Source: CAWDNM01 sp964521195
GTDB lineage: Bacteria; Actinomycetota; Coriobacteriia; Anaerosomatales; JAAXUF01
Assembly: GCA_964521195.1 (NCBI GenBank)
Contig: CAZFRE010000001.1
Location: 248,001 to 312,000, forward strand
Length of the DNA: 64,000 nucleotides
Direction: 5' to 3'
Position 1 is the stretch's first letter; the number at the start of each line of letters is the position of its first letter. Shown piece by piece: positions 41,524 through 50,965 of this stretch. Position numbers and translations under genes: made by a program. The notes beneath the pieces were generated by a model, which saw only the letters and a list, made by a program, of their open reading frames with translations, searched no databases and was not told the DNA's origin.

Positions 41524-44500
41524 CTACTTCACGGTGAAGTACCGGTAGGCGCCGTAGCTCTTCGCGAACCGCGCCCCCGTCGCCGATGTCGCACTGCCCG
41601 AGAAGTACAGCCGTGCGCGCCACCTTCCGCGACCGCGCAGCGATGTCGAACAGGTGAGCTTGCTGCGAGACGAGGCGTCCGATGCGCGCAGGGACGTCGA
41701 GCGCACGTACTTGTACGTCCCGTTCGACTGCTTCTTGTACCAGCCTATCTTGACGGGCAGGGAGCGGGACTTGAATCTCGGCTTGACGTAGCCCGTGACC
41801 TTGAACGAGCGGCCATTCCTCGGCGAGCTGACTGACAGCGTCGGCTGTGTCAGATCGACCAGTACCGGCAGTGCGCCGGTCGACTCGGCTGATGCGTATG
41901 TGTTCTCCTGGCCCTCGAACACGGCCCTGACGGCGTGGTTGCGCTCGTAGTCGGTGGTGGGGTTGTACACGAACGTCCAGGTTCCGTCGGCCTGCGTTGT
42001 CGTGGTGCCCGAACGTAGCCAGCTGGTGGCAGCGGTCTGCTTGTAGTCGATCGCAACGGGACTGTCGGCAAGTGGCGCACCGTCGGTACTCACGAGTCGG
42101 CCTGTGAGCGTGGCCGTCCCCTTGCGCGCGCAGGCGGGGGCGGTGAGCGAGATCGCCGTCGGCGCAACGAACGCGGTCTTGGGCGACGCGGTGGCCCAGC
42201 CACTTGCTCCGCCAGCGTTGAGGGCTCGGACCTCGATGGTGTTCTCGCCGGCAACGAGCCCGGTGACATCTGCACTCGTGGTCTCCACCGAGACAGGCGT
42301 GCCCAGATTGACCCGGTATTCGAATGACGTCGCGTACTCATCGGCGAGCCAAGTCACCGTGACGTGGGATGTCGTGGTGACCGATGGGGCCATGACGTTC
42401 TGCGGCGCCGAGGGCGCGTCGAGGCGCCATAATGCCTCAAGCTCTGTGTCTGCGAGAACCAGGAACGTCGCCGGGTTGATGGGAAGCCCGCTACCGGGCA
42501 ATGCCCACCCGAGGAATGTGTAGCCCGGACGGGCGACAACGGGCAGGTCGCCCGGGATCAGGGTCTCGCCGTCGCCGACGCTACCGGTGCCGATGAGGTT
42601 TGTGCCGAGGAAGAAGCTCACCTGGTGTGGCTCGGCGAGGCGTACCCACGCACGCACGGAGTCCGAGTGCGCGCCTTCGGCCGACGTCACCGTGATGGTA
42701 GCCACGCCAGAGCCAGCGACCGTCGCTAGTCCGTCGGCATCGACGGCGATGACGGCGTCGTTGGAGCTCGACCACGTCACGGCTTGGGTCGTCGCGCTGG
42801 CGGGGGTCGATGCGTACGACAGTGGGATCACGGTCCCGATGTCGCTCGCCGACAGGGTGCTCACCAGCGAGCCATTCGTGATTCTCACGCCGGTGATGGG
42901 CACCGGGGCGCCGGTGGGCTCATCGGCAGGCGTGGTCTCAGCACTCAACCACGGCACCGTGAACAGTGCGCTGTTGTCGCCGGTGACGATCTCCGCAGAC
43001 GTAGGCAGCACCTCGACGACGTACGGGTCACTGCTGGGGGCCGAGGTGGCGTCGGGTGATGGCGTGGTGCCGGCAGCCCGGGCGAGCGTGGTCGAGAACT
43101 CCCGGCCCGCACCGCCCGGCAGCGTCTCGAGCTCGTAGCTCGCTATGGTCTCGCTGGTCTCACCGGCCTCGCGGATGATGAGTGTGCCGCCGTTGGCGGT
43201 GAGACCGCGATTGGTGACCCGGCTCATCACCACGGTGCGATCGGCGAGATCGACCTGCTGCACGTCAACCGCCAGATTGGGGTAGCCGATGGCCTGCGCA
43301 GCAGTGTTGTCGGTTGTGTCGGGGTCGTTGTCGGCGAGCACCTCGAAGCTGAGCGTCGTGGCCTGGCTCACCTCCGGCAGCGGAAGCGTGAGCGAGCAAT
43401 CCACCGAGCCACCTCGCGGCACCTGCACGCCGAGCGGCACCTCGCAGATCTTCAGCTTCGACGGAACGTAGGCGACGCGCAGGCTCAGGTTCTCCGACAC
43501 AGTCGTCCCCGAGTTTGTGAGTCGCAGTGTGGTGGGCACGCCAGCGGCCGTGCGCGCGCCCTCGTCGATCGTGACGTCTGTGAGCGCCGGATCGGCGTGT
43601 GGGGCGATGGCGGCGTAGTCGATCGAGGCGCTGCCGTTGAGCGTTCCCGCAGTGAGCAGGTGCCATGTGCCATCAGCGTCCGTGACGGGCGAGACGGTCC
43701 CGATCGCTTGCGCGGTCCGGGCGAGGTCGAAGTCGCGCGTCGTGCTGTCGCCGAGCCAACGCGCCCGCACGACGGTGCCGCCATCCGGCCCCGGAACCAG
43801 CCAGGAAACGCCGTCGCGCGCTCCATCGGAGACGAACGCGTACGAGTGCCCGACCGACTGCCCGCTCTCGAACACCGGCAGTATCACCTGGCTCGACGGG
43901 TCGTACGCCTTGAGCTCGCCGTCGGACCAGAACAGCCGGCCGTCGCGGAACTGCGGGCGTGACTCTGCGACCGTGTTGGCAGTGAGCCGCGTGCGCTTCG
44001 CGGCGCTGCCGATGTAGAGCTCCACATCGGTCTGCGTTCGGAGGTCGTGATCGGTGTCGAGCAGATAGGCGACGATTGGCACCCCGGCTCGATTCGTGAC
44101 AGCCGTGTCGAGCACGGGGTTGGGTGTGGCGGCGACCGGCCGGGCTGTCCAGGACTCCGACTGGGCCGCGGTGTAGATCGTGTTCACGCCGGACGTGCCG
44201 AACACATCGTTGAGCGAGTTGCTCGTCCACGAGATGAGCAGGTCGTCGCCGGTCAACTCGGCGCGTGGAAGGATGTCGAGCGCCGAGTTGCTGGTCACGT
44301 ACGACTTGTCCGCGAAGGTGCTGCCCGTCGGGTCCCACGACGCGACTGCGATCTCCTGCTTTGCGGCAAGCGCCGAGAGCAGTTCGCCGGTGGTTGCCTC
44401 GGCCGACGCAGTGACCGCCGATGAGGCCTTCTGCCACACGAGTCGGGCGCGCGCGCCGTCGCTCACGAGCGTGGCGGCACCGTCGGGCGCACCGTTGTCC

Positions 44501-47328
44501 CAGACCGGCTGGGATGGTGACCACGTGCCACCCGAGTTCACGGAGTACATGAGTGTCGTTCGGTTGATGCTCGAGCGCGTGGGCTCATCGGCCTGGTAGA
44601 CGGCAAGCAGCTTGTCGCCGACGCGAACCATCTGCGGCTGCGTCGAGGGCATCGCGTTGACGACCACCGGTGTGAGCGGGTCGCCGTCGAGGGCTGACAC
44701 TGACAACGCTCGCAGGAACGATGACTTCGAGCTCGCAGTGCGTGGTGCCATGCGGAGCGCATCAACCTTGAAGAGGCTTGCGTCCGGTGGATCGGCTGTG
44801 GATGCGGACGCTTGTGACGCTTTCCACCGGCTGTCGTACACGTGCCAGGTGCCTTCAAGCATCTTCTTCTCGCCTGTGAAGATGAAGAGCACGGAGACCT
44901 TGATCGACATGGATCCAGTGACGTCCACCGTCACGTAGTCGTTGCGCATGTTCCAGTAGATCGGGATGACGACTTTCCCCTCGGCACCGATACTGGCCGC
45001 GCCGTTGATGCCGAGTCCGCCGCCGAGCGCGGCCTTCGGCGAGACGGTGATGTTCGCGTACGTGACGAAGCTCGCGTCCTTGGTGACCAGCTTGTCGAGA
45101 CCCGACTCGACCTGGAACTCCACTCCGACCATCAACTCGATGTAGCACGGGACGGGGCCGACGAGATACTGCCACGTCGTCCGGTGCTCCGCGTCTCCGC
45201 CGACCACGATGTAGCCCTTGGTGAACCTGAAGGTTCCATCGGGGTCGACGACGCCTTCGCCGTAGCCGCCGACGATGGGGTCGAACGAGCCCGCCGATTC
45301 CTTCATCACGCTGAACTTGGACCGCTTGCCGCCGTACTTCTTGAGGATCTTCTCGACCTTCTCGGGGGAGTTCTTGTTCGAGTCGAGCGCCTCGGTGAAC
45401 TTCTTCCACTCGCGGCTCATCTTGCGGGCGTCGACTATGCCTATGCCGGCCTTGAACTTGTCCCCGTCGCGTTCGATCGCGATGGGGATGAACCCCATGC
45501 CCACATCGAACTCGGCATCGCCGACGATCGGGACGTCTTTGGGCACGGTGAAGCCGGACTTCGGCCCGAGTCTCGTGCCACCGGGGAAGTCCCGCTGAAC
45601 GGATGCCTTCTGGATGTCGATCCTGACCTTCGTGTGCTCCGACTTCGTGCCGTCGTCGGAGATGAGGCGCAGGTAGATGTCCTTGTCGGGGTCGAAGATG
45701 CCGCCGGGCAGGAAGGTGAAGGTTCCCTCGCGGCTGCGAAGAGCCACGTCCTCCTGGTAGAGCACATACTCGCCGGGCGGGTGCCCGTTCCAGTCAGCGC
45801 TGCAGATCAGATTGCATCGTTCGAGCGAGTCCTCGTCGAAGCTCTCGGTCTCGTGGAGCACGTCGGCGAACGCGGTTGCCGACCGCTTGTTCACGGCCAT
45901 GGTCACGTATGGCTTGCCGTCCGTCTTCCACGTATCCAGCAGCATCAGGTTCGCGCCGCCGGGCTCGAGATTGGCGATCGTCTCGGACTTGCGGAAGCCC
46001 GATTTCGAGGCCGAGACACGGTTCACGCCACGCGAGGAGAGGTAGGCGCGGCCCCACGCGTTGGTCTCGGTTGTCTCGGACGCAGCGTGAATCGAGACGC
46101 CTTCCTCCTCCACGCCGGTCGCACCGTTTGCGGCTGCGATGAGGTGCGCGTTGTCCAGAACCCCCGGCGGCAGGCCGTAGTTCATCATCGCGTTGCCCGA
46201 GAGTACGACTCCGTGGTCGTTGTCGGGAAACGACATCGCGATGCTCTCGGTCACGTCGAGATCGGTGTAGCGAACGTTGGGCAGCAGGGTCCGCGTCCAG
46301 TTCACGCCTCCGTCGACGGTGCTGTAGACCTGCCCCCAGCCACCGCCGGCGCCATATGCCCATCCATGAAGGTTGTCCGTGAAATGGACTTCGGTGAGCC
46401 GGCCCCACGCGAACTCCCAGTAGTTGTTCTCTCGCCGCGAGAGCTGGACATGCCAGTTGTCGCCGCCGTCATCGGTCGCGTAGATCACCATGCCGCAGTT
46501 GGCCGAGATGTTCTGCGAGAACAGCCGACCGACCGCCCATCCATGACTCGGGTCCGAGAAGTAGATGTCCGACACGTAGCCCGTGAGCCCGTCGACCGTG
46601 GGGAATGTGGCGCCGGTCCAGCTGTCACCGGCGTCTTCGGTCTTGAGCCAGCTTCCCCAGACCCCGTCATAGTGGTTCTGGACGTAGGCACTGTTAGGGT
46701 CGATCGGGACGACCACCGTTCCGCCCATACCATTCGCGGCGAGGGGGGTGCCGGGAAACAACGGCCGCGAGTTCCAGTTCTCGCCGCCATCGAAGGTCCA
46801 CAACACCACAGGCGTGGCATAGCCGCTATCCCACGGATAGAGCGGCGGGACGTACCGCTCGCCAACGGCCCACCCGTACTGGCTATTGTAGAATCCGATG
46901 TCCCTGAGAGAGCGCGAGTTCTCAGACCACGCCCAGTCTTGGGGGGACCAATCGACACCGCCGTTCGTGGTCTTGAGAATCGTGCCGTCACCGCAGACTG
47001 CCCATCCGACGGCCGTGTTCACGAAGTCGACGGCGGTGACCGCCGCTGTGACCCCGGACTCCTGACGACGGTTCCAGTGCACGCCATCGGTCGTCTTGTA
47101 GATGGAGCCACCGACGCCGACCGCCCATCCGTGCGTCGCATCGACCATGTCCACGTCGAAGAGGTATGCCGGCGCCTTGACCGGGTTCTGCCACCGCTGC
47201 TCAGCGTGCGCGGTCGCAGGGGCGAGGAGGAGCCACAGTGCTAGCACCACGGCGAGTGAGGTAGCGTTCAGGGACGGGATCCGGGCCGTTCGTGGCCCAT
47301 ATGTGGCGACGGCGGTCTCGTGCGTCAT
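41524..47328 (-). CDS. Giant secreted protein with Ycf48-like repeats and Ig-like domains
   Basis: A 1,934-residue exported protein. A signal peptide (about 1-43, ending ATAHA) is followed by several Ycf48/BNR-like repeats (about 45-400: GWAVGVGGSIYKTTDG-type units), a large middle region (about 480-860), a further sialidase/BNR-like part (about 890-1230), CARDB-like domain (about 1240-1345), a second CARDB-like stretch, a Big_2 Ig domain (about 1476-1563, TWSSSNDAVIAVDADGLATV), an InlB B-repeat-like module (about 1569-1636, PGYTFLGWALPG), fibronectin III (about 1636-1718) and C-terminal Ig-like modules. ATG at 47328 follows GGGGGA. A surface adhesion or matrix role is probable; no anchor is visible. 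Confidence 0.88.
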   Translation of the reverse strand: MTHETAVATYGPRTARIPSLNATSLAVVLALWLLLAPATAHAEQRWQNPVKAPAYLFDVDMVDATHGWAVGVGGSIYKTTDGVHWNRRQESGVTAAVTAVDFVNTAVGWAVCGDGTILKTTNGGVDWSPQDWAWSENSRSLRDIGFYNSQYGWAVGERYVPPLYPWDSGYATPVVLWTFDGGENWNSRPLFPGTPLAANGMGGTVVVPIDPNSAYVQNHYDGVWGSWLKTEDAGDSWTGATFPTVDGLTGYVSDIYFSDPSHGWAVGRLFSQNISANCGMVIYATDDGGDNWHVQLSRRENNYWEFAWGRLTEVHFTDNLHGWAYGAGGGWGQVYSTVDGGVNWTRTLLPNVRYTDLDVTESIAMSFPDNDHGVVLSGNAMMNYGLPPGVLDNAHLIAAANGATGVEEEGVSIHAASETTETNAWGRAYLSSRGVNRVSASKSGFRKSETIANLEPGGANLMLLDTWKTDGKPYVTMAVNKRSATAFADVLHETESFDEDSLERCNLICSADWNGHPPGEYVLYQEDVALRSREGTFTFLPGGIFDPDKDIYLRLISDDGTKSEHTKVRIDIQKASVQRDFPGGTRLGPKSGFTVPKDVPIVGDAEFDVGMGFIPIAIERDGDKFKAGIGIVDARKMSREWKKFTEALDSNKNSPEKVEKILKKYGGKRSKFSVMKESAGSFDPIVGGYGEGVVDPDGTFRFTKGYIVVGGDAEHRTTWQYLVGPVPCYIELMVGVEFQVESGLDKLVTKDASFVTYANITVSPKAALGGGLGINGAASIGAEGKVVIPIYWNMRNDYVTVDVTGSMSIKVSVLFIFTGEKKMLEGTWHVYDSRWKASQASASTADPPDASLFKVDALRMAPRTASSKSSFLRALSVSALDGDPLTPVVVNAMPSTQPQMVRVGDKLLAVYQADEPTRSSINRTTLMYSVNSGGTWSPSQPVWDNGAPDGAATLVSDGARARLVWQKASSAVTASAEATTGELLSALAAKQEIAVASWDPTGSTFADKSYVTSNSALDILPRAELTGDDLLISWTSNSLNDVFGTSGVNTIYTAAQSESWTARPVAATPNPVLDTAVTNRAGVPIVAYLLDTDHDLRTQTDVELYIGSAAKRTRLTANTVAESRPQFRDGRLFWSDGELKAYDPSSQVILPVFESGQSVGHSYAFVSDGARDGVSWLVPGPDGGTVVRARWLGDSTTRDFDLARTAQAIGTVSPVTDADGTWHLLTAGTLNGSASIDYAAIAPHADPALTDVTIDEGARTAAGVPTTLRLTNSGTTVSENLSLRVAYVPSKLKICEVPLGVQVPRGGSVDCSLTLPLPEVSQATTLSFEVLADNDPDTTDNTAAQAIGYPNLAVDVQQVDLADRTVVMSRVTNRGLTANGGTLIIREAGETSETIASYELETLPGGAGREFSTTLARAAGTTPSPDATSAPSSDPYVVEVLPTSAEIVTGDNSALFTVPWLSAETTPADEPTGAPVPITGVRITNGSLVSTLSASDIGTVIPLSYASTPASATTQAVTWSSSNDAVIAVDADGLATVAGSGVATITVTSAEGAHSDSVRAWVRLAEPHQVSFFLGTNLIGTGSVGDGETLIPGDLPVVARPGYTFLGWALPGSGLPINPATFLVLADTELEALWRLDAPSAPQNVMAPSVTTTSHVTVTWLADEYATSFEYRVNLGTPVSVETTSADVTGLVAGENTIEVRALNAGGASGWATASPKTAFVAPTAISLTAPACARKGTATLTGRLVSTDGAPLADSPVAIDYKQTAATSWLRSGTTTTQADGTWTFVYNPTTDYERNHAVRAVFEGQENTYASAESTGALPVLVDLTQPTLSVSSPRNGRSFKVTGYVKPRFKSRSLPVKIGWYKKQSNGTYKYVRSTSLRASDASSRSKLTCSTSLRGRGRWRARLYFSGSATSATGARFAKSYGAYRYFTVK

Positions 47329-47601
47329 CGTGTTCCCCCAGCACATGAGCGGCTGACGATTCCGGTTGATCTGTCAGGGCCCCATGGCGAGGTACCGAGC
47401 GTCGGGTACGAGAACCGGCCGGTCCAGATTGCCACACTGACGAATACCAAGATGGGGCACTCGGCCGTGGTGTCAAGTAGTGCGCGCGGTGTTCGTGCGG
47501 TGCAGCTCCCGTGACCCGCGGCTGGTTCGGGTGTCCATGTCCCTTGGCACCTTCTCGGCGCCCCGGGTCTCGCCGGGCGCCCTGGCGCACACCGCTCCCC
47601 G

Positions 47602-48240
47602 CTAGCCAGCCACTATGCCGAACAGCGCCACACCCGCCCACACGCCGATAATCGCGCCCACGACCTGGAGCGCGAGGTAGGCACCTGTTGTGTCGTGCCG
47701 GCTCGGCGGCGACCAGACGCGGCGCGCGTCGGCGTTCTGGCGCGCCACGAGAGACGACCATGCGTTGCGGAAGATCGAGGCGACCAGCAACAGCGGCGCG
47801 AATCCCATGATCCAGAAGACGATGCCGCACATGATCCAGGCCCAGGCCCCTTGGAGATCGGGGGGCGGGTTGAACCCGAGGCGCAGGAAGTTCCAGCCGA
47901 GTGCGATGAACAGACCGCTCCAGGCGAAGAGCACGGGGCTGATCCCCCAGCCGCGGTTCGATGCATACACGCCCAGGCCGCCGAAGAGGAACAGCCCGAA
48001 GATCGACGCCGGCATGATCCACGCCCACTGGGGAGCCGGATTGGTGATCTCGTAGGGCCCGCCGCTCGCGACGAAACCGCCCTGTGTCGCCATGATCGTG
48101 CCCATCCCCTGGTAAAGCAGCGCGATACAGGCAGCGACGCCGGCGGCACTCAGCAGCGTGAGCAGGACGCCGGCGAATCGGACTCGCCCTGTCGCCGGCT
48201 GGGCGTCGACAGGCTGTGGCCCTCTGTAGCGAACCCCCAT
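47602..48240 (-). CDS. Multi-pass membrane protein of unknown function
   Basis: A 212-residue integral membrane protein with about five hydrophobic helices (VRFAGVLLTLLSAAGVAACI; WAWIMPASIFGLFLFGGLGV; VLFAWSGLFIALGWNFLRLG; WAWIMCGIVFWIMGFAPLLL; ALQVVGAIIGVWAGVALFGI). The family is not recognised. ATG at 48240 follows AAGGAGG. It starts 24 bases after the end of the zinc-ribbon gene and is probably co-transcribed with it. Confidence 0.8.
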   Translation of the reverse strand: MGVRYRGPQPVDAQPATGRVRFAGVLLTLLSAAGVAACIALLYQGMGTIMATQGGFVASGGPYEITNPAPQWAWIMPASIFGLFLFGGLGVYASNRGWGISPVLFAWSGLFIALGWNFLRLGFNPPPDLQGAWAWIMCGIVFWIMGFAPLLLVASIFRNAWSSLVARQNADARRVWSPPSRHDTTGAYLALQVVGAIIGVWAGVALFGIVAG

Positions 48241-48263
48241 GGCTCCTCCTTGAGGATTCGGAC

Positions 48264-48539
48264 TCAGAACCAGGGTCGCTTGGGCGGCTTCACTCCCGCG
48301 AGTGCGCACCGTGCCTCAGCGGCGTTGCAGTAGAACTCGACGTATCCGCATTTCAGGCACATGCGGGCGCTCGACTGAAGTGCGAAGCCACGGTTGGGCG
48401 AGGCACTCGGTTCGTAGGTAAGCCGAGCGTTCTCCGTCCATGTGGTCATCCCGGTGTCCATCGGGCCGTTGCACTTCGGGCACTTGGGCGTATCGGCGTC
48501 GAACTCGAAGTCCGAGACCTCCGGCACGTTGTCCTTCAC
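48264..48539 (-). CDS. Small zinc-ribbon protein
   Basis: A 91-residue protein with CPKCNGPMDTG and, further on, MCLKCGYVEFYC: two CxxC pairs that make a zinc ribbon typical of small actinobacterial and archaeal proteins annotated as 'zinc ribbon domain'. GTG at 48539 follows GGGGGA; the frame stays open to 48638 without a good start. First gene of a two-gene unit with the membrane protein. Function unknown. Confidence 0.72.
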   Translation of the reverse strand: MKDNVPEVSDFEFDADTPKCPKCNGPMDTGMTTWTENARLTYEPSASPNRGFALQSSARMCLKCGYVEFYCNAAEARCALAGVKPPKRPWF

Positions 48540-48685
48540 GGGTCCCCCTTCCCGCTGACTGACCCCGGTGTCGCTATACCCACTGGCGGCGTACGGGCAA
48601 CTGCGACGCGCGGGGACGGCGGCCCCCTCGAACCTCACGCGCTACACTGGGTGCCACGTCGGCGCGACAGACAGGCAGGGCACGC

Positions 48686-50965
48686 GTGACCGAACACATG
48701 ATGCGAGCGGTTGGGCTCGCACGCAGAGCACCGGGTCGACTCGGGAGCAGCGTGCGAGGGACGGCGCGAGTCGCGCTTGCGCTGCTCACGGCGCTGACGG
48801 CTCTTCCGCTGACGCCGGCGGCGGCTGCGGAGGCCACGGGTCCCGCTGCTTCCGCGTCCGGCCCCGCACCCACCGCGACCCTGGCCGCGGCCTCGTCCCC
48901 GGGCCCGATCGTCATCGACTACGCGGGTGGCTACTCCTCGGCGGCACCGGTAAGGCTCCGGCGTGCCGGCGTGGGGATCGCGGCGCGCTATGTGGGCGGC
49001 TCGGCGTGGAAGTCGCTCACCCGCTCGGAGGCGAATGCGCTGCGCAAGCAGGGGATCGACATCATCTCCATCTACGAGCCCAAGAGCGCGGGCTGGATGC
49101 TTGGCGGGTACAAGGCGGGGGTGAAGGCGGCCAAGATCGCGCGGGCGGCCACGGTCAAGTGCGGCGGGCCGAAGGACGCGCTCATCTACTTCGCGTGCGA
49201 CGTCGACACGCACAACTACGCAGCGGTGAACGCGTGCCTGCGCGGCGCCGCGTCGGTGATCGGCAAGAAGCGGGTCGGCATCTACGGCAGCTACTACGTG
49301 TGCAACAGCGCGCTCAAGGGTGGCTACGCGGCGAAGGCGTGGCAGACGATCGCCTGGTCGAACCGCAAGGTGCTGCCCCGGGCGGCGTTCTATCAGACCG
49401 CACCCAAGGTGCACGGCAACCTCGGGTTGGACTACGACTCGAACTTCGCCCGGACCGAGGATATGGGGCAGTGGGCGTTCAAGCCGGGCAGCCTGACGTG
49501 GGCCGCGCCTTCGGCGCTGACGACCGCGGGGCTGAACGCGCTCGACTTCGCGGGCGGCGGACTCGCGGGTCTCGCGGTCGGGGAGGGCGGTGCCACGGTC
49601 GACACTGCGGACGGTGGCTCGACGTGGACGCTGCGCTCGGCGCCCACCACGGCGACGCTTCGGGCGGTCGATCTGGCTGACGGCGGGCAGGGCTGGGCAG
49701 TGGGCGACGAGGGCGCCATCGCGCACACGGCTGACGGCGGCACCACGTGGGGTGCGCAGTCGGCTCCGACGACCGCGACGCTGCGCGCGGTGGCCTTCGC
49801 TGACACGCTGAGTGGCTGGGCGGTCGGCGATGCGGGCACGGTCATCCGCACCGACGACGGTGGCGCGACGTGGGCGGCGCAATCGACGCCCGCCACCGCC
49901 ACGCTGAACGCGGTAGCCTCGGTCAGCGCGACGACAGGTGTGGCGGTGGGCTCGGAAGGGCTCGTGCTCCGCACGGCCGACGGCGGCAGCACGTGGACGA
50001 CCGCCTCGGCTCCCACGCGCACCAACATCAGCGCGATACACATGGTCGGAGCCAAGCACGGGTGGGCGGTGGGCGGCTCGGGGATCGTACTGCGCACGCG
50101 GAACGGTGGCGCGAGCTGGGTCAAGCAGTCCACTCCCACGCGGGCGAGGCTCACGTCGGTCCACTTCCTCGATAGCGCCACGGGATGGGCGGCCGGCGAG
50201 TCCGGCGTCGTGCTGCGCACCACGAACGCGGGCGCGACCTGGCACCTGCAGTCCGCACCCACGACCGCCACGGTGGGCGGCGTGCACCTCACGAGCAGCA
50301 GCGCGGGGTGGGTCGTCGGCGGCGCCGGCACGATCCTGCGTGCGACCGTGGTGGGCCGCAGCCCGTTCGGGAGTATCGAGGGATACGTGACCGATATGGT
50401 CACGGGCAAGCCCGTCTCGGGCGCGAAGATCTACATCGACGGACGGCCCACGACGCCCTCGTCGGTGGACGGGTCGTTCGTCGCGGCGCGGCTGGTTCCC
50501 GGCACCTACAGCGTGCGGTTCACCCATCCGCTCCAGATCTCGCGCACGGCGTTCGGCGTCACGTTCGGACCGGGCGAGCGGGCGTTTACGTCCATGCAGC
50601 TCAACCCGCGCGCCGAAACCGGGCTCACGAAGCCGAGCTTCGACGCGACGCCGCTCGCCGGCCAGCTCACCACCATCACGACGACGATGACGCCGTCGGT
50701 CGCGGCGACCGTCTCGGCGACGTATCTGCGCGGCTCGCACTACGAGCGCAAGACGGTGATCAAGCGGGTCAACGGCAAGCGCAAGCGGGTCAAGGTCTGG
50801 TACTGGAAGCGGGTCTTCACCGTGAGGATGACACCGCAGGACGCGGGGGCGCTCGTGGTGCAACGGCGGCTGACCTCGGGCAGGTGGCGGATCCGGGCGG
50901 CGTTTGACGGCTCCGGGCGTTACCTGCCGTCGGAGTCGAGACTGCTGTCGCTCACGGTGGAGTGA
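48686..50965 (+). CDS. Secreted DUF1906 glycoside-hydrolase-like protein with Ycf48-like repeats
   Basis: A 759-residue exported protein. Signal peptide (about 1-48), a DUF1906 (Rv2525c-like glycoside hydrolase) domain (about 73-270: IVIDYAGGYSSAAPVRLRRA, ALIYFACDVDTHNYAAVNAC, VGIYGSYYVCNSALKGG, LDYDSNFARTEDMGQWAFKP), about seven Ycf48/BNR-like repeats of ~40 residues (about 270-555, GWAVGDEGAIAHTADGGTTW type), a carboxypeptidase-regulatory-like domain (about 565-640) and a basic C-terminal Ig-like part (RGSHYERKTVIKRVNGKRKR). DUF1906 enzymes act on peptidoglycan. Start GTG 48686. Its C-terminus resembles that of the 1,934-residue protein. The last 46 bases overlap the convergent DUF2779 gene. 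Confidence 0.85.
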   Translation: MTEHMMRAVGLARRAPGRLGSSVRGTARVALALLTALTALPLTPAAAAEATGPAASASGPAPTATLAAASSPGPIVIDYAGGYSSAAPVRLRRAGVGIAARYVGGSAWKSLTRSEANALRKQGIDIISIYEPKSAGWMLGGYKAGVKAAKIARAATVKCGGPKDALIYFACDVDTHNYAAVNACLRGAASVIGKKRVGIYGSYYVCNSALKGGYAAKAWQTIAWSNRKVLPRAAFYQTAPKVHGNLGLDYDSNFARTEDMGQWAFKPGSLTWAAPSALTTAGLNALDFAGGGLAGLAVGEGGATVDTADGGSTWTLRSAPTTATLRAVDLADGGQGWAVGDEGAIAHTADGGTTWGAQSAPTTATLRAVAFADTLSGWAVGDAGTVIRTDDGGATWAAQSTPATATLNAVASVSATTGVAVGSEGLVLRTADGGSTWTTASAPTRTNISAIHMVGAKHGWAVGGSGIVLRTRNGGASWVKQSTPTRARLTSVHFLDSATGWAAGESGVVLRTTNAGATWHLQSAPTTATVGGVHLTSSSAGWVVGGAGTILRATVVGRSPFGSIEGYVTDMVTGKPVSGAKIYIDGRPTTPSSVDGSFVAARLVPGTYSVRFTHPLQISRTAFGVTFGPGERAFTSMQLNPRAETGLTKPSFDATPLAGQLTTITTTMTPSVAATVSATYLRGSHYERKTVIKRVNGKRKRVKVWYWKRVFTVRMTPQDAGALVVQRRLTSGRWRIRAAFDGSGRYLPSESRLLSLTVE

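Noticed and set aside
44842..47244. 800-codon upper-strand open frame opposite the giant secreted protein
   Set aside because: Antisense shadow made of Val/Asp/Arg/His runs; the lower strand has signal peptide and recognised domains.
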